Position numbers and translations under genes: made by a program
The notes under the pieces: generated by a model
Told to the model about the DNA's origin: nothing
Seen by the model: only the letters and a program-made list of their open reading frames with translations
Databases searched by the model: none
Assembly: GCA_028671895.1 (NCBI GenBank)
Contig: CM053802.1
Span: 17,987,631-18,051,630, forward strand
Reading direction: 5' to 3'
Length of the DNA stretch: 64,000 nucleotides
From: Oenanthe sinensis
Taxonomy: Eukaryota > Streptophyta > Magnoliopsida > Apiales > Apiaceae
Part shown: in pieces, positions 1 through 10,976 of the stretch
How the letters are laid out: every line of letters begins with the position of its first letter
Position numbering within the stretch: position 1 is the first letter of the stretch

Positions 1-733
1 TATTCACAATTGAATAAATTCTAAAGGGAAGTTTTTATGCTCTATCTCCTCAATTTGTGATTTAGAACTTTAATTAAGTTTTCAAAAACTCATAATTATC
101 TTTGAAAATTAGATTTCTACTTATAAATTTGTTTTTGATATTCAATCTCAACAAGGGGAAGAGAGTGTAAAATGAATATTCATGAGAGAGTTATAATAGA
201 GGGGAAGAGAGTTGAAATGAATATAATTGTTAATAATTTGGTAAAAATAAAGGGAAAGAGAGTTAAAATGAATATGCGTAATCATCAATGTGAAGGGAAG
301 GGAAGTGTAATTTAGATAGAATTTTATAATAAAATTCTAATCTATCAATATTTTGCAGCTTATAAGGAATTGAAAATTGATACAAAATTAAACATTCTTA
401 TCAAATGGAAGGCATACAGCAAATTTTTTTTTGGAAATTGGAGTATACGAGCTGAAACTGAAATAATGATAAGTGCTCACTTATCAAAGGGTATACATAC
501 TCAATTTTTCTGTGTGCATCCTAACTGCTGCATAATATTCTGGTTGTCTATCTGCTATGCATTTAAAATCAAGAAAGATTTTCAACACTATAGGGGAAGT
601 GTTAATTAGATTTTAATAATCTAAAAATGCATAAATTAGATAGTTGCATACACGTAGGGGAAGTCTAGGACTGTCACACACATATTTAATTTTACACTAG
701 AATGTTTCGACAAAATATCAAAAAGGGGAAGAT
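1..733 (+). mobile_element. Sirevirus-like Copia 3' non-coding region with repeated polypurine tracts
   Basis: No long open frame is present. A GGGGAAG-type polypurine motif recurs near 24, 154, 201, 249, 291, 593, 656 and 725, several times followed by AGAGAGT and an A/T-rich spacer. The last copy (AAAAAGGGGAAG, about 721-731) lies directly before TGTGAG, where a 3' LTR would begin. Multiple PPT-like motifs upstream of the 3' LTR are a described hallmark of Sirevirus Copia elements. The coding part of the element would lie left of the window. Assignment to Sirevirus is inference from this layout and from the LTR-end motif at about 4235. Confidence 0.55.
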
Positions 734-1866
734 TGTGAGATACAGTCTTATGGATTAGGTTTTGATTATTTTGTCTTAATGATAAGTGTAAATTAAATTA
801 GCATTAGGAAGTTACTAATTAATATAGTAATCCTCCCTTAGGTTGTTCGAAGTGACAGTCAACGAGAAGAAAGTCAAATTGAGTCAAACTGCTTTTATAA
901 ACAAATCTAAATGATTTTCTTTCTACATATATTTAGATAAGATTTATCAAAATAATGATAAAATCAAATCTAATTTATATATGTTATAGTTTGAGGCATA
1001 TACTGAAGATGAACAAACAAAGTATTTTAACACTGCTTTTACGAAACAGAAAATGTGTTATCTATTCAAAAGAGTGTTTGTTTTAAAGGTTTTCAAGAGA
1101 ATATATTTTCAATATATTTTCTAAATATATTTGTACAATTTATCTTCAACAAAGTTCTGCCTAGATATAAAATACAGATTTTATCCCTGAAGCCCTGAAT
1201 TGTCCTATTTCTTTGGATAATCTGTATTTTAATTCAAATTAAATATTCCTTGGACTTCATAGTCATTATTATTTTAAGAATATTATATTTGAATATGTTT
1301 TGAGTCAAAACTTTAGTCCAAACGTTGACAAGTTCCGACAAAGGGCTATCGAGTATTGTTTCAGACTATAGGGACAGCGAAACAATCTTTTTCTCAAAGT
1401 AATATCTACACATGTCCAAATGACTTGAAACTTGGGGAATGTCATTAGAATATTGAAAAAGAATTTTAGGATTTTTTTCATAATTTTTGGGTGACTTTTA
1501 TTTTTGGCCTGTATTCCCGATATCGTTATTGGTTGTTCGGTCAATTAAAAGTCAATGAAGGTCAACTCCAAATTGAGTAGGATTTTGACCATGACCTATT
1601 GGGATTATTCCCAGATGGTTCCCAAATTTTCATAATTTTTGGAGCATATTTTGAAAAACGTCATATTTCCAACGTATCGTTCGGTTTCATGTTTATTAGC
1701 TTAAATATTTTACTGAATAAGGTACACACGTTTTTCCAAGCACCTATGTGGCCTCTTTCAGCTGATTCAACTTTAATTTAAATTGTTGTGGCTCTCCTTG
1801 CTCCATGTAAACCCTTGTCCCCTTGTCCCCTTTTTGAAATAAATCAAAAATGCCCCATTTTTGGCC

Positions 1867-1874
1867 TATAAATA
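1867..1874 (+). promoter_or_regulatory. TATA box of the putative LTR promoter
   Basis: TATAAATA sits in a CCTATAAATAAAGCCC context, followed within 30-40 bp by a pyrimidine-rich stretch suited to transcription start. It would separate U3 from R in the long LTR. Confidence 0.45.
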
Positions 1875-2154
1875 AAGCCCTCCCCCCACACCATTTCTCA
1901 AGCCTTTTAGTTCCAAGTATATGCTGCAAATTTCTCTCCCAAGAAGCTCTTAACATCAGTAGCTTTTCATCTCCAAGAGTTCTTGCCCTTTAAGCTTAGT
2001 TCTTACATAGATCTTACCTCTTTCAAGCTTAAAAACCCATATACTTGCACTTTAAACACACCAACCATACAAGTCCCTTTAGGCTACCCAAAGACCATAT
2101 ATCTACTGCCCTTAGACTTGTTTAGTTGCCCCCAAAGTTATACCAAAAGTTCAC

Positions 2155-2200
2155 TTTCCGGCGACTTTCCGGCGATTTTCCGGCGACTTTTTCCGGCGAC
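2155..2200 (+). repeat. Short tandem array of TTTCCGGCGA
   Basis: Four consecutive copies of a 10-13 bp unit TTTCCGGCGA(C/T)TT, varying only in the number of T residues. It lies in the presumed R/U5 leader of the LTR, downstream of the TATA box. It is GC-richer than its surroundings. Confidence 0.8.
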
Positions 2201-2529
2201 TACTTTTTGTGTGTTTTGGCTTCAAAATTGGCTTTTTCTCTTGATTTCTCTCTAGATCTTAAGGGTTACAAGTTGATTCCATTTTTATGTGTTAGTACAC
2301 ATATTAGGCAGATTATAAATAGATTTGTGCTTGCTTGGTTTGTTTGTTAGATCTATTATATAGTTAGCCTTGTCTACGATTTATATAGTTACGTGCTTAA
2401 ATTGTTTGTTTGTTGTTTTCTATATAAATTGTGGTAACCGTTGGAAGAGCCTTACTATATACTCTTGCTCTTCACAACAAAGTTGTTTATATCCTCGGTG
2501 TAGGCTTCCGGGATTAATAACGACTCCAA

Positions 2530-3080
2530 GTTACTTAAATTCCGAGTAGAGACCGATTTGTATAAATCTCATAACGAGGTATAAGCAAAAGGACTCCTTG
2601 TTGAATTTGGTAATTAAACTAGCTTCTATTCCAAGTTGAGACCTACTTGTATAAGTCTTATTTAGAGACATAAACAAAAGGACTCCTTGTTGATAAGTTG
2701 CAAGTTAACTCATTTTATTTCCGAGTTGAGATTCCATTCGTATAAGTCTAAATTATTAGACATAAACGAACTTCTCCTTGTTTGAAATAAAAAGAGGCAT
2801 AAACTAACTTATATTCCGAGATTAGAATATTCGTATAAATCTCATATATTATTTAGAGATATAAACGAAGCTCTCTCGTAGAATATTTGTAAAGTTTAAG
2901 CTCACTTTAATTCCGAGTCGAGAATTTTTGTATAAGTCTATATATTAAGACATAAACAAAAATACTCCTTGTTTGAATTATTAAGTGAAAGAAGCCAACA
3001 TTAATTCCGAGTTAGATACTATTCGTATAAGTCGAGGTACAACATAAACGAAACATCCTCGTTGAATCTTATTGGTTTAT
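2530..3080 (+). repeat. Degenerate ~95-bp tandem repeats with internal inverted motif
   Basis: TTCCGAG-type unit starts recur at about 2541, 2640, 2720, 2812, 2910 and 3003, with a weaker one near 3080 (spacing about 80-100 bp). Most units contain GTATAAGTCT followed closely by AGACATAAAC, then CTCCTTGTT. The first two motifs are nearly reverse complements, so each unit could fold as a short hairpin in the transcript. The array lies inside the putative LTR leader. Confidence 0.7.
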
Positions 3081-3788
3081 TTCGAGTGAGTTTTAAAGGC
3101 CAACTTAATTGTTGCTCTAGGCCTTATAAACAACTTGATTTCTAAAACGAGCTTGACATAAGTCAAGTCAATATATTCGGCCATTAGATTAGATCATATA
3201 CCCCGGCCTTATATATCGAACAAAAATAAATAAAGTAGTTAGAAAACGTACTTGATCTCATTCAAGTCAAATATATTTGGTCTATAACTTGACCTTATAT
3301 ATCCCTATATATATTATATATATATTTAATTTAAGTGCTTGCATTCATACGCTTTACATATCGCTTTTACTTTAGCATACGCACTTATATTACTGCATAC
3401 ACGTTCACACACAACGTGTGGTTCGTCCTTCTCACGAAGCGACTTACCCCGACTCACATTTATATATTTTGTTGCTTCGGCTATATTATATATATCTGTT
3501 TGTCTCCGGTCTAGTACAGTAATATACTAGTCCACCAATCTTCTTTTATTAAACAGGGTTATTAAGTCGTAGTACTGGTTGTCTAGACTTTGCTAGTGAG
3601 GTGAAGTGAAGTGAGGTGATCCTTGTTCTAAGACCCAAGTCCTAGGCACGCCGACGGGAAGTTGGGTGTCTCTGCATCGTGAGGAAAAGGAAAGACCCAA
3701 GACCTAAGACCTAAGATCCAAGACCTACAGAGGGTTAGAGGAACATAGTCTACGCAGGGTTGTAATTTATTTTTTCTTACTTGTATTT

Positions 3789-3965
3789 GAGGAGGTAACG
3801 GGAAGTTACGCTCCAAGATAAACTTGTAAGGGTTCTACTTAGATTGTGAGGAGGTAGCGGGGAGTTACGCTCCAAGATTAGTCTAGTAGGGTTTGCTATT
3901 GTATTTTGAGGGGTTAACGGGGAGTTAAGGTCCGAGATAAATACATAGTGGTTGTAACAGGCTTC
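3789..3965 (+). repeat. Three 59-60 bp tandem repeats in LTR
   Basis: Units starting GAGGAGGT (3789, 3848) and GAGGGGTT (3908) carry the shared core AACGGGGAGTTA and CTCCAAGAT. The first two are closer to each other than to the third. They are part of the U5-like half of the putative LTR. Confidence 0.75.
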
Positions 3966-4273
3966 TCCGCCGCTATAAGGAGTGAATCTTTTTATAGTGG
4001 GAAAATCTCGAGTTCAGGGAGGGACTCGGGGACTGGACTAGGGGTGAGCGGATCCGTTAGGGGATTGCGCCATCGCAAACCAGGATAAAAATCTTGTGTG
4101 TGGTGCTCCATTTCTTTACTCTCTTTTAATTTCCGCATTTGATTTACTAGTTGACTAGTAACATTTTTAAAAGAGAAGAGAAAATTTTAAAACGCTAAGC
4201 TCTAATTTTTAAAAAGGTATTAAGCTATTCAACCCCCCCTTCTAGCTAATACCCCATCCTTACGGACCTAACA

Positions 4274-4957
4274 AATAGACTTCTCGATTGAGTCATTTGA
4301 GACTTCTCTACCAGTTTACACTTTTGACTTCTCTATCAATGTGACTTCTCTATTGATCATTTTCCTTAGAAACAATTTCTTCTGTAAACTCCTTATTTGA
4401 TGTGATCTTCATTTTCCTGATGCATGATTCATAGAATCTTCTACAAATGCAATTATTCTTGATATCTCTCATTTACATTTGGAGATACAGTATAAACATG
4501 GTTCTAACTACAAGTACATAGTTAAAAAAAACTAAGTTACTATTTAATACAAGAAGTACTAGAGTGTTACAATATGACAAGTAAATACAATATAGTAGAC
4601 TTGATTTGGTCCAACAATCTTTTTTTTAATTTTCCCTCCTTTTTAAATATAGTTAGATTCAAATTTATTATTATTATAATAATATATAATGAATATATGT
4701 ATTATTATTGGAATTTATATGTTTTAGTGATTAGTTAAATCATTAAAAATTATTATTTTATAATATTTTTAGATACACAAGTAGGACACTATCAAACTTA
4801 CTCTACTGAAATTTTCTTGCAACTGAAATGAATTATTGCGTTCATTTGAATGATTATAAATTTGAATAAAGTAATTTACAATTTCAAGGCACTTGTAGTT
4901 AAATTAAATTAAAGTAACTTAGGTATCTACTTTACCCACAAAAATTATAAATTATTA
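4274..4957. other. Antisense LTR remnant and AT-rich spacer, no gene
   Basis: From 4274 to about 4500, GACTTCTCT-like motifs recur at 10-30 bp spacing, resembling the U3 of an antisense Sirevirus LTR into which the upstream element may have inserted. From 4600 onward it is plain AT-rich sequence. No coding signal is seen on either strand. Confidence 0.35.
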
Positions 4958-5208
4958 CTCCCTCCGTCCCAACCAATTCTTTACACTTTCCTTTTTGGGA
5001 CGTCCCATCCAATTCTTTACATTACTAAAAATAGTAACTTTTAACAATAAATATATTATTACATCCACTACTTCACTCCACTTTTTCAACACTTTACACT
5101 ATTACACCCACTACTTCATTTATTTTAACAATAAAATCACTATTACACCCACTATCCTTGGTCTCCGTGCCCGGACCAAATGTAAACATTTGGCCGGGAC
5201 GGAGGGAG
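4958..5208. mobile_element. Stowaway-type (Tc1/mariner) MITE
   Basis: Terminal inverted repeats CTCCCTCCGTCCC and GGGACGGAGGGAG are perfect over at least 13 bp, which is the Stowaway consensus, and are flanked on both sides by the TA dinucleotide target duplication. The body is 251 bp, non-coding, with repeated CACCCACTA motifs. The intact ends suggest a fairly young insertion. Confidence 0.93.
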
Positions 5209-5234
5209 TATAATATAATATATGATATTAGTAA

Positions 5235-7539
5235 TGTTTTCTCAGTTGCACAAGTAGAAGGGGGGTTGAATACTTGTGTATTTTTTCTGCCTGATTAAAA
5301 TCAACTCAATAAGAATTAAAGACTTGAATACAGAATAAAGATGAAACACAAAGATATGAATAATAGCTGTTTGTTTTATTGATGTATAAAAATAAACTCT
5401 CCTAAGGTGTACACAAACCCTAGCAGATTCTCTGTGTTTCTCACAACAACTCTCTCTATCTCTATGCTTTCAAAAACTTCAACTTATTTTCACACTCTTC
5501 AATTAGGTTACATAGAGTGTTTATATAGAGAGCTGACTATTAACTAATAATAGAAAATCAAATTACAATAGGAATATAATTCATAATTATTAGTTGACAG
5601 TTTTCTTCTGTAATTCTCCTTCATTTACATAACATATCTGCAATATATTTGGCTTTATCTTCGAAGACTTCCATTTTCTGTAATCATCTTCCAAATTCAG
5701 CTTTGACTTCATAGATTCTGAAATGATTAGTGCATAATTTTACATATTTTAATGCTCATTTTATTGCTCACTTTCGTATTTTATTAGTTAATTTATTACA
5801 TTTTTCTTATTTTACAGATAAGTAGAATAAATAATTAAAGGAGAAGGAATTGGTTAGAAAGGACAAAAATGGAAGAAAGAAGCCAACAAAGTAAAGAGGA
5901 GAAAAAGATAAAAGAACAAGTCGGTGGATGAAATCAAAAATCAATGGTGTAGATTTTACCAACAAACAACTCCTTTGAATGGTGTGGATTGACCCAACAC
6001 CACTCAAAACCTTATTTCTAGCCTATAAATACCTCATCTTTCTATCATCCAGTACATCTCTAATTTTACCCTAGTTTACCCTAGTTTTAGTAGTAGCATC
6101 TCTTTTAATTTTCTAGATCTAGTTTTTAGCTCTCTCAAATATTGTAAACACTTTTCATATTAATGCAAGTCTTTATTTTCTTTTATAATAGTCTTCATCT
6201 TCTTCTTTTTGAGTCTTAGTTTCTTTTATGTTAGTCTCTATCTTATATTCTTTAAATTTATGACTACGATATCTTTCTAAGTATCACAAGTTGTATACTT
6301 GAAAAATGAAAGGAGCCATTTTAGATTAATATTCTAGATTTAGTTTACTTCATCTCTCTACTTTACTCCTTAGTTTTATTTTTTATTATCTTGTTATGAG
6401 CCCTTTAAATCTCTATTTTAAATGTGGGTTCAGTAATTTAGATCTCTAAATTTATTATTATTGTTGGTTTTTTATTCTAGATTGTAGATCTGGTTTTGGT
6501 TGTTGGGTTTGATATTTATTTGTAGTTGTTTAAATATTTTAGACAGAGATTTGGTTGTTGGTAGTGTTAAAACTTAACTCTTTAAATTTTAGATCTACCT
6601 TAATATTTTACTTGTCTCATTCACCTTTATGGCTATGACCCATTTCAATTTCATCAAGTAAAAAAGTAAAGTACTTGAGAATTGAAAGGAGCTCCTTTAG
6701 TTTAATGTTCTTAAATCTACCTTTTTTATGTTGTAGTTGAACCCCTTTTAAATCTCAATTTTATTAGTGGGTTTAATGTTTTAGAGCTAAATTTATTTCT
6801 TGATGGGTGTTAAAATTTAGATCTACTTTTTAGTTGTTAGATTTGTTAAAATAGCTTTAATGGTTTGATATTGTAGATGTAGTTTTGCTTTTGAGTTGTA
6901 TTAAATTTTAGATCTAATTTTAGTAGTATTAATTATGGTCTTTAATTTATAGATCTAGACTTAAATGTTATTAACTCATTTGGTGGCGTATGCATTGTTT
7001 ACTTTAATTTAATTAGTACTTTAATTCATCATTTTGTTTTCTTTTTGTTTCTTTAATCTATGCATGTTATTTCGTTAATTAGAAAAAGTCAAATCTTAAT
7101 TCAAAAGTTAAATTGCCTAATTCGCCTAAATTAAATATTAAGGAAATGCGACAAATATTTAGTCTCTGCGGAACGAATCTTTTAATTATTAAAACGATGT
7201 GAATTGTGCACTTGTAATTAAAATTGTGTATTTTTAGCACATCATGAAATCTTCAGATTTTGCCAGACTATAGACTTTGATAGTCTATAGACTCTGATCA
7301 TTTGTAAATTCTGACAGATTGTAGACTCCGATAGTCTATAAACTTTGATAACCTCTCAGACTTTGATCTTCATCTAGACTCTGGTTTCATTTTCTACAGA
7401 AAATCTTCCAAGTACAAGAATGTTGACTAACTAGACTCTGATTATAAAATTTCAGAGACTAGAAAGACTTATTACAAATAAGCTATGCTAAATCTTATTC
7501 TAGTATTTTGTACATCATCAAATGAATATATTCCTAACA
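5235..7539 (-). mobile_element. Antisense Copia (Sirevirus-like) solo LTR, interrupted by a nested insertion
   Basis: Read on the minus strand the element starts TGTTAGGAATATATTC and ends GAGAAAACA, with the motif ATTCAACCCCCCTTCTA close to the end. It is bounded by a 5-bp direct duplication AGTAA (5230-5234 and 7540-7544). Removing the nested element at 5724-7244 and its duplication leaves about 779 bp, a normal Copia LTR size. No internal domain follows on either side, so this is a solo LTR left by LTR-LTR recombination. Confidence 0.8.
5724..7244 (+). mobile_element. Nested 1.5-kb solo LTR, probably Ty3/Gypsy
   Basis: The element has palindromic ends TGAT...ATCA and a 5-bp target duplication TGAAA (5719-5723 and 7245-7249). 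It contains a TATA box (CTATAAATACC near 6025) and ends with CTCTGCGGAACGA and TTTTAGCACATCA, which resemble the 3' ends of plant Gypsy LTRs. Many AGATCTA-like motifs repeat in the interior. No primer-binding site or coding domain follows, so it is a solo LTR. It inserted into the older Copia LTR, which gives a relative age. Confidence 0.78.
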
Positions 7540-7544
7540 AGTAA

Positions 7545-8496
7545 TCAAGTCTCTTAACAGTTTAAAATTTGAAAAAAAATTGATAACTTAATATTATATG
7601 AGAGTTTAAATAGACAAGGGTCTCAAATTCGTTTCTTCAATACTTCTAATATTTTTATAATTTATTATGATAAAGTTATTAGATAAAAAATGATTTACTT
7701 TTCAATCCAAAAATGAATTTTCAGATGAAGGAAAATGTTATAATATAATAAATGACCATCTTAAAATTTTAAAGAAACTAGTAACTTAACACAAATTACA
7801 TAGTCCATTATATTATAAAAGAACATTACTAACTAAAATTATAAATATGGGTAGAGAGCATTGTTATAAAAATTGGTGATTAATCACGATTAATTATCGA
7901 TTAATCTATGTTCGGTTGATTAAATTTTCGATTATTTAATTAATCATTCCTATTAATTCTCGATTAATCCGATTAATTCTTATTCTGTGCCTTTATCGTC
8001 TAATTCCGATTTCTATTTCCTAGAATACGGGTAGAGAGTAATTAAGCAATAGAGTTATTCCTTTGTTGTATCGTTTTGTTAAATTGAGGGATATGATATA
8101 ATTGTAAAAGCATTTTCATCCAATAAATTCCATCAATTCGTTTGAAGTTTAATACTATATAAAAATATTAACTATTTTATTACTTTTATGCAGTATTATA
8201 AATCAAAATAGGGTTTAATAATCTTAAATTTACATTTAGATAACTATCTAAAGTTAACTTCTATTATAATACAATATCAAAATTATTTTTTATAAATATA
8301 AGGGGCATATTCTATTATTACAAAAATGTCATCCACTTTTTATACTCAAAATACTAATAACTTTAGGTAAATGATCTAAAATTTACTTTAAATACCTTTT
8401 TCCCCTCAAAATAATTGATTTGTTTAATGAATCAAATTTATCAATACAACTGTCATTTATTGGTCTATCACTTAAACTCAAGATAACTCCATCACA
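7545..8496. other. AT-rich intergenic sequence
   Basis: No gene or intact element is recognised. A cluster of GATTAAT/ATTAATC half-palindromes lies at about 7878-7985 and may be an old TE end. Confidence 0.4.
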
Positions 8497-8504
8497 TTTT
8501 AATG

Positions 8505-8972
8505 TAGAGCTGACAAAAAAATCTGGAAAATCCGATATTCGTCCGAAATATCTGCATTCGTATCCGAAAAAAACGGATATTATCTGTATCCTGAAGAAAT
8601 CGGATATTATCCGTATCCGAATCCGAAGATTCCGATACGTATATGGATATAGGCACATCTGTATCCGAAATTAATTATATATAATATATAAATATATATT
8701 TTTAATATATATAATATATAATTTTATATTTTTAAATCCATTTATAGTTATAAGCCCATTTATATATTTTTATACATACACTTATAGTTATAAGCCCATT
8801 TAATTTGATTCATTTATATTTTTTAATTAGCTCAACTCTAATGTCTATTTTAATTTAATAAATTAATATATACATTATACATGGTTATACTTTAAAATCT
8901 ATATTCAATATATATCAATTTATATTTCTATAGTATTTTATGTATTTTAAATCGTATCTCATATATCACATA

Positions 8973-9039
<67 letters not shown>

Positions 9040-9507
9040 ATTTAAAATTTATTCTATTAGTTTTGTAGTGTGTGTATATATATTCATTAAATAATATATT
9101 TATACAAATTTTATATAATTTTAAAAATATTATAGACATATATAAAAATATAATTTGAGTTTAATATTATTAAGATAACATAATTAGATTGAAAATATAA
9201 ATAAAAATTAATTTAAAAAAAATAAAATAGGCTTAAATCTCTTTAACTCTTAACTCAATTTAAAAAAATTAAATTAAAATTTTAATATTTTTTTGCAATT
9301 TTTTTTGAATTTTTAATATAAATTAAAAAAACTTATTAAAAATTGGATTCAGATTCGGATCCGGATAGTATCCGTCTGATCTGGATTCGGATATTAACCT
9401 TTAAAAAATTTCAGATTCGGATACGAATACGGATACAGATTTTCGGATTAAGATTTGGATACGGATATAGACAGATCCGTATCCGGATTATCCGGTTGAC
9501 AGCCCTA
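8505..9507. mobile_element. Non-autonomous hAT-type element (1.0 kb)
   Basis: Ends TAGAGCTGACAA and TTGACAGCCCTA are imperfect terminal inverted repeats. They are flanked by a perfect 8-bp duplication TTTTAATG (8497-8504 and 9508-9515), as expected for hAT. Subterminal regions on both sides carry many copies of a CGGATA/TATCCG motif in both orientations, a typical arrangement of transposase-binding sites. The centre is AT-rich with a microsatellite and no transposase frame. Confidence 0.9.
8977..9038. repeat. (TA)n(CA)n microsatellite
   Basis: About 22 TA units followed by about 9 AC units, inside the hAT-type element. Confidence 0.95.
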
Positions 9508-9515
9508 TTTTAATG

Positions 9516-10800
9516 GACAATGAACTTTAATTTTAATGATGGACTAATAAAAAATTGTTGTATAACTAAATTCCGTTAACCTATTTGACGAATCAACTAT
9601 TTTTTACTTTAATGCACATGTTCTGAGAGAATCTGCGATAGTAATAGTTAAAATAATTGGATAAAATATTATAAAATAATAATTATCTAAAATTTTATTT
9701 TCGAAACAATATATGAGAAATGTTAGGTACTCCAATAATATTTGTTATATTTATGATTGGTTAAAAATTATTTAAAAACTAATGATTCAACAAATATAAT
9801 TAATAAAATGTAATTATCTAATTTTTTTGATAAAATGAATAATAAATTAAAATATTATATTTTTATATCTATATTATATTATTAAAATTGAAAAATTAAA
9901 AATTTGATATTCGGTCGTCCTTGGTCAATTTTTGGGCAGAATAATTATTGCTGAACCTAACTTTTAAACATTAATTTTCAAAATAAAACATATTTTACAT
10001 AAATTACCTAAATAAAACGCATATCTAAACAAAATACACCAACATTATCTTATTAGAAAATGAAATATATGAAAAGTTATATAATATATATATATAACAT
10101 TAAATAAAATTTAAATTATAACTAATAAAATAAATATATATTCAAATATAATGAATATATTAAAGAGAATAAAGTTCATGAGATTATCTCGTGAAAATTA
10201 CTTAAGGTGCAAGTGTTGTTTAATACAGATATTTTGTAATTTTATGACAAACTTTTGCCAAAACGGTAATCTAAATCATTTTTTTTAAATAATTGTTTAA
10301 TGCGGATATTTTTGTAATTTTATAACAAACTTTTACCAAAACGGCAACCTGAACTATTATTACTTTTTTAAAAATACTTGGATTTGTAGCCTTACAAATA
10401 ACTATTTATTCTAACAATGTGGTGGTAAGCGAAGACCTAGGTCCTAGGACGATAGGAATAAATCCTTTACCACTTCAACTATCCACATCTTACGTAACAA
10501 ATCGGGCAAAAAAGAGATTAACCGATCATTTTAAATAAGATTTACGGTCAAATTATAAGGTGACATAAAACACTCATACCAGTTGTAAAAAAGAAACAAT
10601 TATTTACCATTGCGGGTCCGGCGCATCACCAACCAGGCAACCAGATCAAATAAATCAACATACTCTTACCAATCAAATTTAAGTTCGTCAATCTCTTTTG
10701 GCTATATACAAAAAAGAAAATATAGCCGTTGGAGGTACCACGTTACCCCAGAAAATCTTGACTTAGGACAGAACTAAACGCTCCATATCTATCTCTCTTA
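9516..10800. other. Intergenic sequence with short MITE-like repeats
   Basis: The stretch is mostly AT-rich. A motif around 10166-10210 (GAGATTATCTCGTG) is shared with the foldback element at 16238. Two direct copies of about 75 bp (GTTTAATRCRGATATTTT...ACCAAAACGG) lie at about 10214-10290 and 10306-10370. The promoter of the downstream glucanase gene must lie in the last few hundred bases; a TATA-like ACATAAATAA is near 10817. Confidence 0.4.
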
Positions 10801-10976
10801 TGGTAATGTAAACTTTACATAAATAACACACACACACAGACCACTTTATGTTCTACTGTTTTCTTGCCTTTCTTTCTTCTTTTCCCAACCCCTTTTTTTA
10901 ACATTCTTGATTAATCCTCCAAGCCATAAAGATCCAATTTTTGTAATCCCCAGATAAAAAAGATTCAATCTTTACA

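Larger units (their letters stand above)
734..4273 (+). mobile_element. Putative 3' LTR of Sirevirus-like Copia element
   Basis: The segment begins TGTGAG right after a polypurine tract and ends CTAACA, so its ends are near-complementary (TGT[G/T]AG). Near the right end is ATTCAACCCCCC followed by TTCTA, which also occurs (antisense) at the end of the solo LTR at 5235. A TATA box at 1867 fits an LTR promoter. At about 3.5 kb this is unusually long for a Copia LTR, and much of the length is internal degenerate tandem repeats. The left LTR is outside the window, so the boundaries cannot be proven by alignment. It could instead be a composite of more than one insertion. Confidence 0.45.

Noticed and set aside
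5418..5432. AAACCCTAGCAG resembling a telo-box
   Set aside because: It is a single occurrence in an LTR with no nearby gene.
6070..6100. TTTACCCTAG repeats resembling telomeric sequence
   Set aside because: Only two to three units lie inside a solo LTR leader; this is not an interstitial telomere array.
8383..8674. Two overlapping frames of 84-91 codons at the left end of the first hAT element
   Set aside because: Both are translations of CGGATA subterminal repeats (IRIRI-like runs).
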